Positions 29,504-39,103 of a DNA stretch of 64,000 nt are shown in pieces (position 1 is the stretch's first letter; the number at the start of each line of letters is the position of its first letter). Source of the stretch: Ahrensia sp. Its GTDB lineage: Bacteria > Pseudomonadota > Alphaproteobacteria > Rhizobiales > Rhizobiaceae. The notes below the pieces were generated by a model. The model ran no database searches and was not told where the DNA came from. It worked only from the letters and a program-made list of their open reading frames with translations. The stretch covers positions 1-64,000 of the forward strand of contig NZXU01000003.1 in NCBI GenBank assembly GCA_002698425.1, written 5' to 3'. A program made the translations under genes and the position numbers.

Positions 29504-31032
29504 TAGGCGTTTTCCGTGTTCAGCAACCGAATGGGCGTCAGCAACAGGATTTTCAGGTCGAACAGGATCGACCAGTTTTCGATGTAGTAGAGATCGAAAT
29601 CCGTGCGCTGGCGGATCTTCTCATCCGTGTCGGTCTCGCCGCGCCAGCCATTGATCTGCGCCCAGCCGGTGACGCCCGGCTTGACCCGGTGGCGGGCGAA
29701 ATAGCCGTCGACGACTTCCATATAGAGGCCATTGGCGGCCTTTGCCGTGACCGCATGCGGCCGCGGGCCGACCAGCGAAAGATTACCGAGCAGGACGTTG
29801 AAGAATTGCGGCAGTTCGTCGATCGAGGTCTTGCGGATGATCCGGCCGACGCGGGTGACGCGGGGATCGCCCTTGGTGACCAGCTTCAATGCAGACGGAT
29901 CGCACTGATCGGTATACATCGAGCGGAACTTGAAGACGTCGATAACCTCGTTGTTGAAGCCGTGCCGCTTCTGCTTGAAGATGACCGGGCCCTTGCTGTC
30001 CAGCTTGATGGCGATGGCAGTCCCCAGCATGATTGGCGAGAAGACGACGATGCCGAGCAGCGAGAAGACGATGTCGAAGGTTCGCTTGGCGACCGAATCC
30101 CAGTCGCGGATCGGTTTGTCGAAAATGTCCAGCATCGGCACGGAGCCGACGAAGGAATAGGCGCGCGGCTTGAAGCGCAGCTTGTTGGAGTGGGCCGACA
30201 GGCGGATGTCGACCGGCAGGACCCAAAGCTTCTTCAGCATCGCCAGCACGCGATCCTCGGCGTCCATCGGCAACGACACGATCAGCATGTCGATATGGGC
30301 GTGACGGGCGAAGGTCACGAGTTCGGAGATGTTGCCGAGCTTCGGATAGCCCGCGACCATGGGCGGCGAGCGTACGTCGTCGCGATCGTCGAAAATTCCG
30401 CAGATGCGGATATCGTTGTCGCGTTGCGCTTCCAGCGCGCGGATCAGCTTTTCTGCCGGTTTGCCGCCGCCGACGATCACGGCGCGCCGTTCCATCGTCC
30501 CGTCCTGCGTCCATTTGCGGATGCGCATCGACAGGAGAAGCCGCGTCAAAAGCAGGAACAGAAGGCCGCCGACGAACCATGACCCAGCCCAGAAACGGCT
30601 GAACTCCAGCGAGATCTTCAGCACGAAGCCGGTGATGGCCAGCGCCGCGAAACTCGCCGACCAGGAGAGCGCGACCCGGGGAAACCACTTCATCGGCTTG
30701 CGAAGCGCACGGATCGCATAGCCACCGATGGTTTCGTTGAGGGTCACGAAGATGGTCAGGCCGAAAGCGATCGCCAGGGCGTATTGCCAGAATTGCTCGA
30801 AGCCGAGATAGCTGACCATGATGCCGAGGCCGATCGCGGCCAGGCCGGCAAATTCGCCGATCCGCAGATAGCCGCTGACCATGACGGGCGAGATCGTGTC
30901 GCCCTGGAATTCTTCGGCGATGCGTTCGACAAGCGGATTGAGTTCGGTTTCGGCGGGATCGGGTTTTTCCCCGGACGCCGTTTCCCGGATCATCTTCGCG
31001 GAAATGCGCAAGCCTGGATCGATCTTGTTCAT
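29500..31032 (-). CDS. Undecaprenyl-phosphate sugar phosphotransferase, WcaJ/HfsE type (510 aa)
   Basis: Starts repeat-unit assembly by transferring a hexose-1-phosphate to undecaprenyl phosphate. Layout: cytoplasmic N-terminus, four transmembrane segments (about 55-165), a CoA-binding/Rossmann-like domain ([22 protein letters not shown]), then a membrane re-entrant helix ([26 protein letters not shown]) and the catalytic C-terminus. The latter carries [44 protein letters not shown] and [17 protein letters not shown]. All key acidic and basic residues look intact. It fits the long PHPT class used for exopolysaccharides and holdfast (HfsE, UppE). Confidence 0.92.
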   Translation of the reverse strand: MNKIDPGLRISAKMIRETASGEKPDPAETELNPLVERIAEEFQGDTISPVMVSGYLRIGEFAGLAAIGLGIMVSYLGFEQFWQYALAIAFGLTIFVTLNETIGGYAIRALRKPMKWFPRVALSWSASFAALAITGFVLKISLEFSRFWAGSWFVGGLLFLLLTRLLLSMRIRKWTQDGTMERRAVIVGGGKPAEKLIRALEAQRDNDIRICGIFDDRDDVRSPPMVAGYPKLGNISELVTFARHAHIDMLIVSLPMDAEDRVLAMLKKLWVLPVDIRLSAHSNKLRFKPRAYSFVGSVPMLDIFDKPIRDWDSVAKRTFDIVFSLLGIVVFSPIMLGTAIAIKLDSKGPVIFKQKRHGFNNEVIDVFKFRSMYTDQCDPSALKLVTKGDPRVTRVGRIIRKTSIDELPQFFNVLLGNLSLVGPRPHAVTAKAANGLYMEVVDGYFARHRVKPGVTGWAQINGWRGETDTDEKIRQRTDFDLYYIENWSILFDLKILLLTPIRLLNTENAY

Positions 31033-31075
31033 CGGAACCTTCGCGGTCGTTCAGGCCCGCTTTAGATCAAAGCCA

Positions 31076-32257
31076 CTAAGAAACGCTTGATAAGCGTTCC
31101 GTTCGGGCACCTCCGTTTGCTCCTATGGTTAATGCCGAGCGGTAGGCTTGCAGGACGTTGGAGGCCATGGTTTCGACCGAAAACCGTCTGGTGAGATCCG
31201 TCCGGGACGGTTGCCAGCCGGCAAGCCTGTCCGGTTCGTCGAGGGCGATGCGCATCAGGCGCGCGGCTTCGCCGGTCTCCGGCGCGATCAGCGCCGGGCT
31301 TTCGCCGTCGAAAATCTCGGGGATTCCGCCGACATTCGCCGCGATGACGGGCAGGCCTGCGGCGAGCGCCTCGAGCACGACATAGGGCATGGCCTCGGCC
31401 CGCGACGGCATCACGAAACAGCGTCCCATCGCGAATGCCCGGCGGGCCGGCATCGGGGCGTGAAAGGTCACGGCCTCGTCGAGCGACAATTCCCGGGCCA
31501 GCGCTTTCGTTTTCTGCGCGTCGGGACCGTCGCCGACCATCACGCCACGGACAGTCTCGCGGCCCTCGGCGCGCAATTCGGCCAGCGCTCGCAGGAAGAT
31601 GTCCGGGCCCTTCAACTCGCGCAATTCGCCGAGGAAGAGGAAATCGGCGGCATCATCGTCCGGCGTCACCGGTTCGAACTCGGCGGGCTGCAAGCCGTTA
31701 TAGTTGACCGACCAGGCGCAGTTCGGTTCGCCGATCTTCTCCACATAGGTGCGGTGCTCGAAATCGGCGACGAACAGGATGTGGTCGGTCAGGCCTTCCA
31801 GCATCCGCTCGACACGAAAATAAAGCCGCCCGGCGCGGCTTTCGGCGCCGTAGTGGAGGCTGCCGCCATGCGGCGAATAGAGACGGGCTACGCGAGACCT
31901 TTCAACCCGTACCAGTGAACCGAGGGCGCGGGCGAATACGCCACCCTTCGCGCCGTGTCCATGCAGGACGTTCGGTTGCAATTCCTTGATGATTTTCAGA
32001 ATGTTGCGGGAGTCCCATATGTCTCCTGGGCCGACCGCGCGGCGCATCTGCGTCCGGTGCAGGCCAAGCGTCAGCGTATCCGCAAGCTCGGCCACCATCG
32101 TCTCGTTGTAGCCGGGCGTGCCGGCGACATCGCAGATCACGCCGACCTGATGCCCGGACTGTTGATGGGCCATGGCGAGGTCGCGCACGTGGCGGAACAG
32201 TCCGCCCATCGGGGCTCGCAAGACGTGGACGATGCGCAGGGAGTCGCCACTGGCCAT
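31076..32257 (-). CDS. Glycosyltransferase family 4 (393 aa)
   Basis: A GT-B retaining glycosyltransferase. The N-terminal acceptor domain has RIVHVLRAPMGGLFRHVRDLA and NVLHGHGAKGG. The C-terminal donor domain has FLFLGELRELKGPDIFLRAL and the EX7E-type motif PSRAEAMPYVVLEALAAGLPVIAANVGGIPEI. It should extend the lipid-linked intermediate on the cytoplasmic face. It lies 43 nt upstream of the initiating transferase gene and 20 nt downstream of the export lipoprotein gene, all on the minus strand. Sugar specificity cannot be read from sequence. Confidence 0.88.
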   Translation of the reverse strand: MASGDSLRIVHVLRAPMGGLFRHVRDLAMAHQQSGHQVGVICDVAGTPGYNETMVAELADTLTLGLHRTQMRRAVGPGDIWDSRNILKIIKELQPNVLHGHGAKGGVFARALGSLVRVERSRVARLYSPHGGSLHYGAESRAGRLYFRVERMLEGLTDHILFVADFEHRTYVEKIGEPNCAWSVNYNGLQPAEFEPVTPDDDAADFLFLGELRELKGPDIFLRALAELRAEGRETVRGVMVGDGPDAQKTKALARELSLDEAVTFHAPMPARRAFAMGRCFVMPSRAEAMPYVVLEALAAGLPVIAANVGGIPEIFDGESPALIAPETGEAARLMRIALDEPDRLAGWQPSRTDLTRRFSVETMASNVLQAYRSALTIGANGGARTERLSSVS

Positions 32258-32277
32258 GATCGGCGTTTTCCCGTTCC

Positions 32278-32853
32278 TCAGAAAAGGCGTTCGCGGACGA
32301 AGATCGTGTCGCCCGGCAGCAGCGGATCGCTGATCAGCACCCGTCCGGTAATGACGCGTCCGTTTATCTTCCGGGTGATGTCGGCATTTGCCTGGTTGGC
32401 GCGCGCCGAAAAGCCGCCGGCGGCCGCGATCGCATTCTGCACGGTCATACCGGGTACATATTGATACTGGCCGGATGCGCCGACTTCGCCCATGACGAAG
32501 ATCGAGCGGTATTGGTCAACCTCGATCGACACGTCGGGATCGCGCAGATAACCGTTTCGCAACTGGGCCGCGATCTGGCCTTCCATCTGCTGGACGGTGC
32601 GCCCGCGCGCCGCGACCGCGCCGATCAGCGGGAAGGCGATATAGCCGGACTGGTCGATCGAATAGGTATTGGTCAGGTCGGCCTGATCGAAGACGGTGAC
32701 GCGGATCTTATCGCCGGCGTCGAGCATATAGGGCTGGTTGATCGCCTCGTGAAAGGCGGCTGGCGCCGGGCGGTAGCCCGAGCAGCCCGCAATTGAGCTG
32801 AGGGCGACAAGGCACGCCGCCCAAGCGAGTCCCATGCGAAAGAGCCGGATCAT
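32278..32853 (-). CDS. Polysaccharide export outer-membrane lipoprotein, OPX/Wza-HfsD type (191 aa)
   Basis: A short OPX protein. The signal peptide ends in the lipobox SSIAGC (Cys23). The polysaccharide export (PES) domain follows (YMLDAGDKIRVTVFDQADLTNTYSIDQSGYIAFPLIGAVAARG), then one SLBB-like repeat (IFVMGEVGASGQYQYVPGMTVQNAIAAAGGF). It lacks the long C-terminal barrel helix of capsule Wza, as do HfsD, UppC and other short OPX proteins. It is first gene of the minus-strand arm and divergent from the Wzc-like gene, with 193 nt between them that probably hold both promoters. Confidence 0.9.
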   Translation of the reverse strand: MIRLFRMGLAWAACLVALSSIAGCSGYRPAPAAFHEAINQPYMLDAGDKIRVTVFDQADLTNTYSIDQSGYIAFPLIGAVAARGRTVQQMEGQIAAQLRNGYLRDPDVSIEVDQYRSIFVMGEVGASGQYQYVPGMTVQNAIAAAGGFSARANQANADITRKINGRVITGRVLISDPLLPGDTIFVRERLF

Positions 32854-33046
32854 TGCAACCTCGAATAGCGGTGACGGCGAGCCGCCACGTATCCGTTATT
32901 GGTCTGTTAGGGTTAATGGCCGGTAAAGGGAGGCGCTTTTCCAAGCGTGAGGCGGGCAAGTCATCAACAAAGGGTTACGGCGCCATTTACCGCCCGGAAA
33001 CCATGTTCCTTTAGGACTCGCTCCATAAAGTCCGATTGCCGGGGTA

Positions 33047-35224
33047 ATGATTATGGCGCGCATGGAGAACACGACGCAGGATGCCGATATCGATATCGGC
33101 AGGCTCTTTGGTGCGTTGTGGCGCGACAAGATCCTGATCGTTGCCGGGATAATCGTCATAACGGGGCTGGCGTTCCTGCTTCTGTCCTCGATGACGCCGA
33201 AATACCGGTCCGAGGCGCGCATCCTGATCGAGTCGAGCGAATCGGTGTTCACGCGCCCGCAGGGCAGCGATCAGCGGTCCGACACCACGTCGTCGCTGCT
33301 CGACCCGGAAGGGGTGGGCAGCCAGGTCGAGATCCTGCGCTCCAGCGATCTTCTCATGCAGGTCGCGACCGATCTGAAGCTTGAAGAAAACGATGAATTC
33401 AACCCGACGGGCTCCATGTCGAGCCTCAAGGCGGGAATGGTCGCGCTGGGGCTGATCGAGGATCCGTCGCTGGTTTCTCCCGAGAAACGCATTCTCGATG
33501 CGATCAACGAACGGCTCGACGTCTATACCGTTCCGAAGTCGCGCGTGATCGGTGTCGGTTTCAGTTCGCAGGACAAGGATCTGTCTGCCAGATTTCCGAA
33601 TGCGCTAGCGGCGGCTTATCTGCAGCTGCAAAGCAAGGCGCAGCTCGACTCGACCGGCCGGGCCGCGGACTATCTTGCCGACGAGATTACCGACCTGAAG
33701 GATAGCGTACGCAAGGCCGAAGCCGCTGTTGCCGATTTCCGCGCCTCGTCGGATCTTCTCATCGGCGACGGCACTAACAGTTCAGTCCTTGCAACGCAGC
33801 AGCTCGGCCAGTTGAGCACCGAGCTGTCGCGGGTCCGCGCCGAACGGTCGAGCGCGGAGGCGAGGGCGCGTTCGATCAAGGCGGCGCTGGATGGCGGCGC
33901 TTCGATCGACACGCTTTCCGATGTCCTCCAGTCGGAGCTGATCGGGCGGCTGCGCGAGCGCGAAATCGGATTGCAAACGGAGCTTGCCGACCTGTCCGTG
34001 ACGCTGTTGCCCGGCCATCCGCGCATCAAGGGGCTGCAGTCGCAGATCGCCGATCTGTCGCGCCGGATCCGCGAGGAGGCGCGCAAGGTGCTCGCGGGCG
34101 TGCGCAACGAGGCGGAGATCGCCCAAGCGCGCGAGCGGGAACTGACCGACCAGTTGAACGCCCTGAAGGTGGCCTCCGCCAATGCCAATGAGCGCGAGGT
34201 CGAATTGCGCGCCCTGGAGCGGGAGGCCGCGTCGCAGCGCGCCCTGCTGGAATCCTATCTCGGCCGCTACCGCGAGGCGCAGTCGAGAGACGAGGGGCAA
34301 TACGCCCCGGCCACGGCGCGGCTGATCTCGCGCGCGGTCGTGCCGGCGGCGCCGATCTTCCCGAAAATGATCCCGATGCTCGGGGCGGCGTTCTTCGTGT
34401 CGGCGCTGATCATGATGCTGGCGACGCTGGTCCGCGAGATCTTCTCCGGCAGGGCCTTCGTGCCGGCGGCCGCGCCGATGAATGTCGTCATCACGCAGGA
34501 GCCGTCGGCAAACGAGGATGTGCCCGAGGACTACGTAGAAGAAGTGGAAATCCCGATCGCGGTCACGCCGCCTGCCGAGCCTGCTCCATTGGAGCATGTC
34601 GAGACGCAGCCGGCGGCCAGCGATGAATATGGCGTGGATGCGCTGGTCGCCCACCTCGTCGAAAGCGGCGCGGACCGCGCGATCCTCGTCTCGCCGGAAG
34701 GCGATGCAGGCGCGGCGGCATCGGTCGCCGTCGCCCGGGCGCTGGCCTATGAGGGCTTGCGCACGGTGCTGATCGACCTGACCAGTTCCGGCGCGGCGTC
34801 GCGGCGAATGCTGGCCGACACCGAGTGCCCCGGCATTACCGATCTCCTGGCGGCGTCCTCGTCCTACTCCGACGTCATCTATGCGGACTATGCGACAGGC
34901 GCGCATGTGATCCCGACGGGCACGGCCGACCCGGTCAAGGCGATGCGCGCCGCCGACCGCCTGCCGATCATCTTGGATGCGCTGGTCTCGGCCTATGATG
35001 TCGTGATCGTCGAATGCGGGCCGACCAATGCGGAAGGGCTGAAGCGGCTGACCGGAGACAGCGGCCAGGTGGCGATCAGCGTTGCCGATCCGGCGTCGCC
35101 GGAAATCGTCGAGACGGCGGAGAACCTCGTCGCCGCGGGATATGAGGACCTGACGCTGGTGACGGCCGCAGGCGTTGACGCGATGCCGCCGGAAGCGGAA
35201 GCGCGCCAGACCTTCGCGCGCTGA
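33047..35224 (+). CDS. Wzc/HfsA-like polysaccharide co-polymerase with degenerate tyrosine-kinase domain (725 aa)
   Basis: An inner-membrane chain-length and export regulator. It has a Wzz domain with two transmembrane helices (about 25-48 and 445-465) and a long coiled-coil periplasmic region between. A Pro/Glu-rich linker (about 480-525) precedes a C-terminal P-loop-like domain (about 530-725). The Walker A position reads SPEGDAGAAA (549-558) and lacks the GK[ST] needed for ATP binding. Walker A' is LIDLTSSG and Walker B is VIVECGPT. There is no C-terminal tyrosine cluster. The domain is thus predicted inactive as a BY-kinase. In Caulobacter the holdfast HfsA/HfsB pair is comparable; here the two would be fused. 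Confidence 0.88.
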   Translation: MIMARMENTTQDADIDIGRLFGALWRDKILIVAGIIVITGLAFLLLSSMTPKYRSEARILIESSESVFTRPQGSDQRSDTTSSLLDPEGVGSQVEILRSSDLLMQVATDLKLEENDEFNPTGSMSSLKAGMVALGLIEDPSLVSPEKRILDAINERLDVYTVPKSRVIGVGFSSQDKDLSARFPNALAAAYLQLQSKAQLDSTGRAADYLADEITDLKDSVRKAEAAVADFRASSDLLIGDGTNSSVLATQQLGQLSTELSRVRAERSSAEARARSIKAALDGGASIDTLSDVLQSELIGRLREREIGLQTELADLSVTLLPGHPRIKGLQSQIADLSRRIREEARKVLAGVRNEAEIAQARERELTDQLNALKVASANANEREVELRALEREAASQRALLESYLGRYREAQSRDEGQYAPATARLISRAVVPAAPIFPKMIPMLGAAFFVSALIMMLATLVREIFSGRAFVPAAAPMNVVITQEPSANEDVPEDYVEEVEIPIAVTPPAEPAPLEHVETQPAASDEYGVDALVAHLVESGADRAILVSPEGDAGAAASVAVARALAYEGLRTVLIDLTSSGAASRRMLADTECPGITDLLAASSSYSDVIYADYATGAHVIPTGTADPVKAMRAADRLPIILDALVSAYDVVIVECGPTNAEGLKRLTGDSGQVAISVADPASPEIVETAENLVAAGYEDLTLVTAAGVDAMPPEAEARQTFAR

Positions 35225-35233
35225 GCCGCCGGT

Positions 35234-36439
35234 TCAGGGGTGCCGGTTGCCGAGGCGCATGATCGGCACCGCGCGCCGGATCTTCTTCGCGGTCTGCCAG
35301 AGTTTCTTGTTCTGCTTCAGCGAGCGAACCAGAGCGTTGCGGACGCTCCTCGTGGCGGCAAGCGCACGGCCACGAGCCGATAGCGGGATGATCGTGTCGC
35401 GTTGCCAGGTTTCGATCTCGCACCAATTGCGCTTGAAGAGCTCGTCGCCAACGCCGAAATCGTAGATTTCGCCGCCGTTTTCGGCTGCTTCCCGAATCGA
35501 CAGGAAGAAGAGCATATCGCCGGGACTGTAGTCGCGATAGGCCGGATCGTAGGTGCTGAACTCGACCGTGAGGCGGCCGTCATGGCAGGTGCAGGCGCTG
35601 ATCGCTATCTGCTTGCCGTCTGCCTCGATCGTTTTCAAGATGTAGGAATGCGGTTCGCTGCGGGCGCCTTCGAGGAAAACCTCGGTGAAGAACGCCTGGA
35701 CATGATCCTCGGCGAATACGTCGTTGATCCCCGCCGCCCCGAAATGCACCGCCTTCAGTGCAAGGCACCGCTTCATCGTTTCCTCGACCCGGTCGGCTTC
35801 GACCATGGGCACATAGGCATAGCCGCCGATCTGCTCGAGATCGCGTTCCTGGCCGCGGAAGCGCTTGCGCTTGCGTTTCGCCGAATGGCGCGACAGCACC
35901 GCGTCGAAGCCGCCTTCGAGCGACAGCGACAGCGCCGGATTGGGGCTCACGGTCGATCCCTCGAAAATGAAGGGATTGGCGATGCCGCGGCATTCCGGCA
36001 ATTGCCGCTCCAGCACGATGGCGTGCGCGTCCGGCTGCGCCGCGCGTAACGCGGCGACGATCGCCTCTTCGCCGGCGGCGGCGAGCGCCTCGATATCGCG
36101 GGTGCGCCCGACCGGGAAATTGCCGTTGGCATGGCGTTCGCCGACATAGACGAGCGCGTTGGCGCCGGCGTGTTCGAGCGGTAGCAGGATTGGACCTGCG
36201 CCTTCGGCCGTCAGCGTGATGAAGGCGGGCCGGTGCGGCGAGTGGCGGAGCCATGCGCGCAGGAAGGACGGGGTTTGGTAGCCCGAGCAGACGATGTCGC
36301 GAGGCAACGCGTCGACCGCCGCGAGAGCCGCGTCGCGGGTGGAATGCACGGTTACCCGGACGCCGTCGACATGCCGCGATCTGGAAGCCGGAACGGAGAG
36401 CGCGGTCATCGTTTGGATTTCAGCCATCGGTTTCGACAT
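35234..36439 (-). CDS. FemAB/GNAT-type acetyltransferase, HfsK/CelD-like (401 aa)
   Basis: A soluble GNAT_6/FemAB-fold acyltransferase of the type found in polysaccharide clusters (CelD in cellulose, HfsK in holdfast). A first GNAT-like half (about 15-165) includes HRPAFITLTAEGAGPILLPLE. A second half (about 190-370) contains LSRHSAKRKRKRFRGQERDLE, KQIAISACTCHDGRLTVEFSTYDPAYRDYSPGDMLFF and EIYDFGVGDELFKRNW. The C-terminus is very basic. The start is uncertain: ATG 36439 is used, ATG 36427 is alternative, neither with a clear ribosome site. It is convergent with the Wzc-like gene and divergent from the deacetylase gene. Role: acylation of deacetylated amino sugars is inferred. Confidence 0.8.
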   Translation of the reverse strand: MSKPMAEIQTMTALSVPASRSRHVDGVRVTVHSTRDAALAAVDALPRDIVCSGYQTPSFLRAWLRHSPHRPAFITLTAEGAGPILLPLEHAGANALVYVGERHANGNFPVGRTRDIEALAAAGEEAIVAALRAAQPDAHAIVLERQLPECRGIANPFIFEGSTVSPNPALSLSLEGGFDAVLSRHSAKRKRKRFRGQERDLEQIGGYAYVPMVEADRVEETMKRCLALKAVHFGAAGINDVFAEDHVQAFFTEVFLEGARSEPHSYILKTIEADGKQIAISACTCHDGRLTVEFSTYDPAYRDYSPGDMLFFLSIREAAENGGEIYDFGVGDELFKRNWCEIETWQRDTIIPLSARGRALAATRSVRNALVRSLKQNKKLWQTAKKIRRAVPIMRLGNRHP

Positions 36440-36539
36440 CAACCATGTTTCAACTCTTTGTCGGCATGCATGGCATGGCAGAGTTTCGAATTTACTTCGT
36501 TTTGTCCTCCCGGAGGAGAAAACGGGGCGCCAGGGTTGG

Positions 36540-37592
36540 ATGACGGTTATCAAGACGTTAATGCGCAAGGCCTATATGCAGGGGGCTCGCTATAGCGGGC
36601 TTTCGGCACTGTTCAGTCCGCTGCTGAGCGGGGTCGGGGCGATCCTGATGCTGCATCACGTGCGGCCCTATGGCGGCGGCTTGGGCCTTAATCGGCTTCT
36701 CGAGATTGAGCCGGCGTTTCTCGACCGGCTTCTCGACGAGCTGAAGCGGGATGCGCGCTTCGTCAGCATGGACGAGGCGGCCGACCGGTTGCGGCGCGGG
36801 CATGAGGACGAGCGCTATCTGGCCGTGACGCTCGACGACGGTTATCGCGACAATGTCGAGCATGCCGCGCCGGTCTTCCGGGCGCATGGCGTGCCCTACA
36901 CGATCTATGTCTGTCCGGGCTATGCGGACCGCAGCGCGGATCTGTGGTGGGAACTGGCCGACATGATCGTGGAGGCCAATGACGAGGTGGCTTTCGACAC
37001 CGCCTCCGGCCGCAAGGTCCTCGATTGCAGAACCGCCGCCGCGAAGCACAAGGCATATGCCGAGTTCATGCAGTATGCCTGGACGCAAATCGACGAGGAT
37101 GCGCAGCGGGAACTCGTGCGTTCGCTGTGCGAGACCTACGGCATAGACCGGCGGGCGCATTCGGACGCGTCGTTGCTCGACTGGGACGAATTGCGGGCGC
37201 TTGGCAGCGATCCGCTCGCCACGATCGGCGCGCATACGGTGAACCATTTCATGCTTGCCCGGCTGCCGCGGGACCGCGCCGCCGAGGAGATGGCCCGCTC
37301 GCGCGACCTGCTTGCCGAACAGCTGGGCAAGCGGCCGAGCCATCTGGCCTATCCCTACGGATTTCCCGCGGCCGTCGGCCAGCGCGAGGTCGACATCGCC
37401 CGCGAGCTCGGCTTCGAGACCGGCGTGACGACGCGGCACGGCATGCTGATGCCGGGCCACAAGGACGCAATGCAGGCGCTGCCGCGCGTATCGGTGAACG
37501 GGAATTATCAGCATGTCTCCTATGTCGAGACCATGCTGAGCGGGATCACTGTGCCGCCGGCCAATCGCGGCCGCCGCTTCGTTACCGTGTGA
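36540..37592 (+). CDS. Polysaccharide deacetylase, NodB-homology domain, HfsH-like (350 aa)
   Basis: A carbohydrate esterase 4 enzyme. The NodB motifs are visible: TLDDGYRDN (Asp99, Asp100), the metal-binding HTVNH (His232, His236), and SHLAYPYGFPAA. The N-terminus has no clear signal peptide, as for HfsH, which is thought to act in the cytoplasm or at the membrane. ATG 36540 is chosen because the longer in-frame extension overlaps the divergent acetyltransferase. Partial de-N-acetylation gives holdfast and UPP its cohesive positive charge. The gene end overlaps a convergent DUF2842 gene by 11 nt. Confidence 0.88.
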   Translation: MTVIKTLMRKAYMQGARYSGLSALFSPLLSGVGAILMLHHVRPYGGGLGLNRLLEIEPAFLDRLLDELKRDARFVSMDEAADRLRRGHEDERYLAVTLDDGYRDNVEHAAPVFRAHGVPYTIYVCPGYADRSADLWWELADMIVEANDEVAFDTASGRKVLDCRTAAAKHKAYAEFMQYAWTQIDEDAQRELVRSLCETYGIDRRAHSDASLLDWDELRALGSDPLATIGAHTVNHFMLARLPRDRAAEEMARSRDLLAEQLGKRPSHLAYPYGFPAAVGQREVDIARELGFETGVTTRHGMLMPGHKDAMQALPRVSVNGNYQHVSYVETMLSGITVPPANRGRRFVTV

Positions 37593-37812
37593 CCCGGTCG
37601 CCGCGGTCTTTCGGCTTTTTCTCCATCCAGCTGATCACGCCCATCGCCGGCAGCACCCAGACCAGTCCGGACAGCGCGAAGAAGGCGAGGTGGATATACC
37701 AGGGGCTCTCGGCAAGCCGGTAGGTCGCCACCGTCGTCGCGATCAGCGCATAGAGAACGACGAGCGCGACGAGGATCAGCATGCCGATAAATCGTTTCAG
37801 GCGTGGGGGCAT
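37582..37812 (-). CDS. DUF2842-family small membrane protein (76 aa)
   Basis: A short alphaproteobacterial membrane protein with two helices (about 8-30 and 38-60) and a basic tail (MEKKPKDRGDRVTR). MPPRLKRFIGMLILVALVV matches the usual DUF2842 start at 37812; an in-frame extension to 37899 lacks hydrophobic or family character. It is divergent from the heme A synthase gene, a neighbourhood typical of Hyphomicrobiales. Function unknown. Confidence 0.75.
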   Translation of the reverse strand: MPPRLKRFIGMLILVALVVLYALIATTVATYRLAESPWYIHLAFFALSGLVWVLPAMGVISWMEKKPKDRGDRVTR

Positions 37813-37957
37813 CGGGCTTTTCTTTTTCGACTGGCGGGCTATGTAGCATCCCGACCGGCAAAACCAATCCCGCTTCTGCGGCATTGCGACGCTTTTCACG
37901 GGCGGCCGCCGGCTTTATGTCTCCGATATCGCAGACCTCGCCCGGCAGAACAGGCCC

Positions 37958-39094
37958 ATGACGGACATGACACTCGACACCGCCGCATCCGGACGGCCAA
38001 TCGCGCTCGATGCGCAGATGCGCGAAATCCGCCATCGCGCCCAGGTGCGCGGCTGGCTCTATCTCATGCTGCTCGTCCTGATCGCGCTCGTCGTCGTCGG
38101 CGGCGCGACCCGGCTGACGGATTCGGGCCTGTCGATCACCGAGTGGAAGCCGATCCATGGCGTCATTCCGCCGATCGGCGAGGCGCAGTGGCAGGAAGAA
38201 TTCGCCAAATACAAGCAGATCCCCGAATATGAGCAGGTCAATGCCGGCATGTCGCTGGAGGCTTTCAAGGGCATCTTCTGGTGGGAATGGGGCCACCGGC
38301 TGCTGGCGCGCAGCGTCGGGGTACTCTTCGCGCTTCCGCTCGCTTTCTTCTGGGCGACGGGCCGGCTCGACCGGCGGATCAAATGGCCGCTTCTCGGCAT
38401 TCTTGCGCTTGGCGGCCTGCAGGGCTTCATCGGCTGGTGGATGGTCACGTCGGGGCTGACCGAACGGGTCGATGTCAGCCATTACCGGCTGGCCGTGCAC
38501 CTGATGATGGCGAGCCTGATCTATGCGTCGATCATGTGGGTGGCGCGCGGCATCGCTCCGCATGCGCCCGACCTGAAGCCGACATCGCGGTCCGACAAGA
38601 TCGCCGCGCTCCTGGTCGTCATGATCTTCTTCCAGATGTATCTGGGCGCGCTCGTCGCCGGGCTCGATGCGGGCCTCGTCTTCAACGAGTGGCCGACCAT
38701 GGACAACGGCTTCTTCCCGTCTTCGCAATGGGAGCCGGCGCTGGGGCTGATGAATTACTTCGACACGCCGGCGATCGTGCAGTTCGCGCACCGCACCTTC
38801 GCCTGGGTCGTCTGGCTGGCGGCGGCGGTCCACATGGTGTTCGCCTGGCGCTGGGCGCCAGGCTCGACCCATGCGCGCCGCGCCGCGATCCTGTTCGGCC
38901 TCGTGACGCTGCAGGCGATCTTCGGGATCGTCACACTGCTGACCTTTGTGCCGCTCAACTGGGGTCTCATCCATCAGGGAAGCGCGATGATCGTGCTCGG
39001 CTTCGCGGTGGCGCATTGGCGCGGCCTCGTCGGGCCGCTGCCGCTGGAAGACGGCACGCCGCATCGTTTCGACATGGTGGGCGTGCGGGACTGA
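37958..39094 (+). CDS. ctaA: Heme A synthase, COX15 type (378 aa)
   Basis: An inner-membrane oxidase converting heme O to heme A for aa3-type cytochrome c oxidase. Eight transmembrane helices in two four-helix repeats carry the haem-binding histidines: WWEWGHRLLAR, SHYRLAVHLMMAS, FAHRTFAWVVW and NWGLIHQGSAM. The substrate loop GGATRLTDSGLSITEWKPIHGVIPP is the family signature. The COX15 (alphaproteobacterial/mitochondrial) length of about 370 fits. ATG 37958 has no strong ribosome site in its immediate upstream, but it gives the expected N-terminus. Confidence 0.95.
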   Translation: MTDMTLDTAASGRPIALDAQMREIRHRAQVRGWLYLMLLVLIALVVVGGATRLTDSGLSITEWKPIHGVIPPIGEAQWQEEFAKYKQIPEYEQVNAGMSLEAFKGIFWWEWGHRLLARSVGVLFALPLAFFWATGRLDRRIKWPLLGILALGGLQGFIGWWMVTSGLTERVDVSHYRLAVHLMMASLIYASIMWVARGIAPHAPDLKPTSRSDKIAALLVVMIFFQMYLGALVAGLDAGLVFNEWPTMDNGFFPSSQWEPALGLMNYFDTPAIVQFAHRTFAWVVWLAAAVHMVFAWRWAPGSTHARRAAILFGLVTLQAIFGIVTLLTFVPLNWGLIHQGSAMIVLGFAVAHWRGLVGPLPLEDGTPHRFDMVGVRD

Positions 39095-39103
39095 GGGGCG
39101 GAA

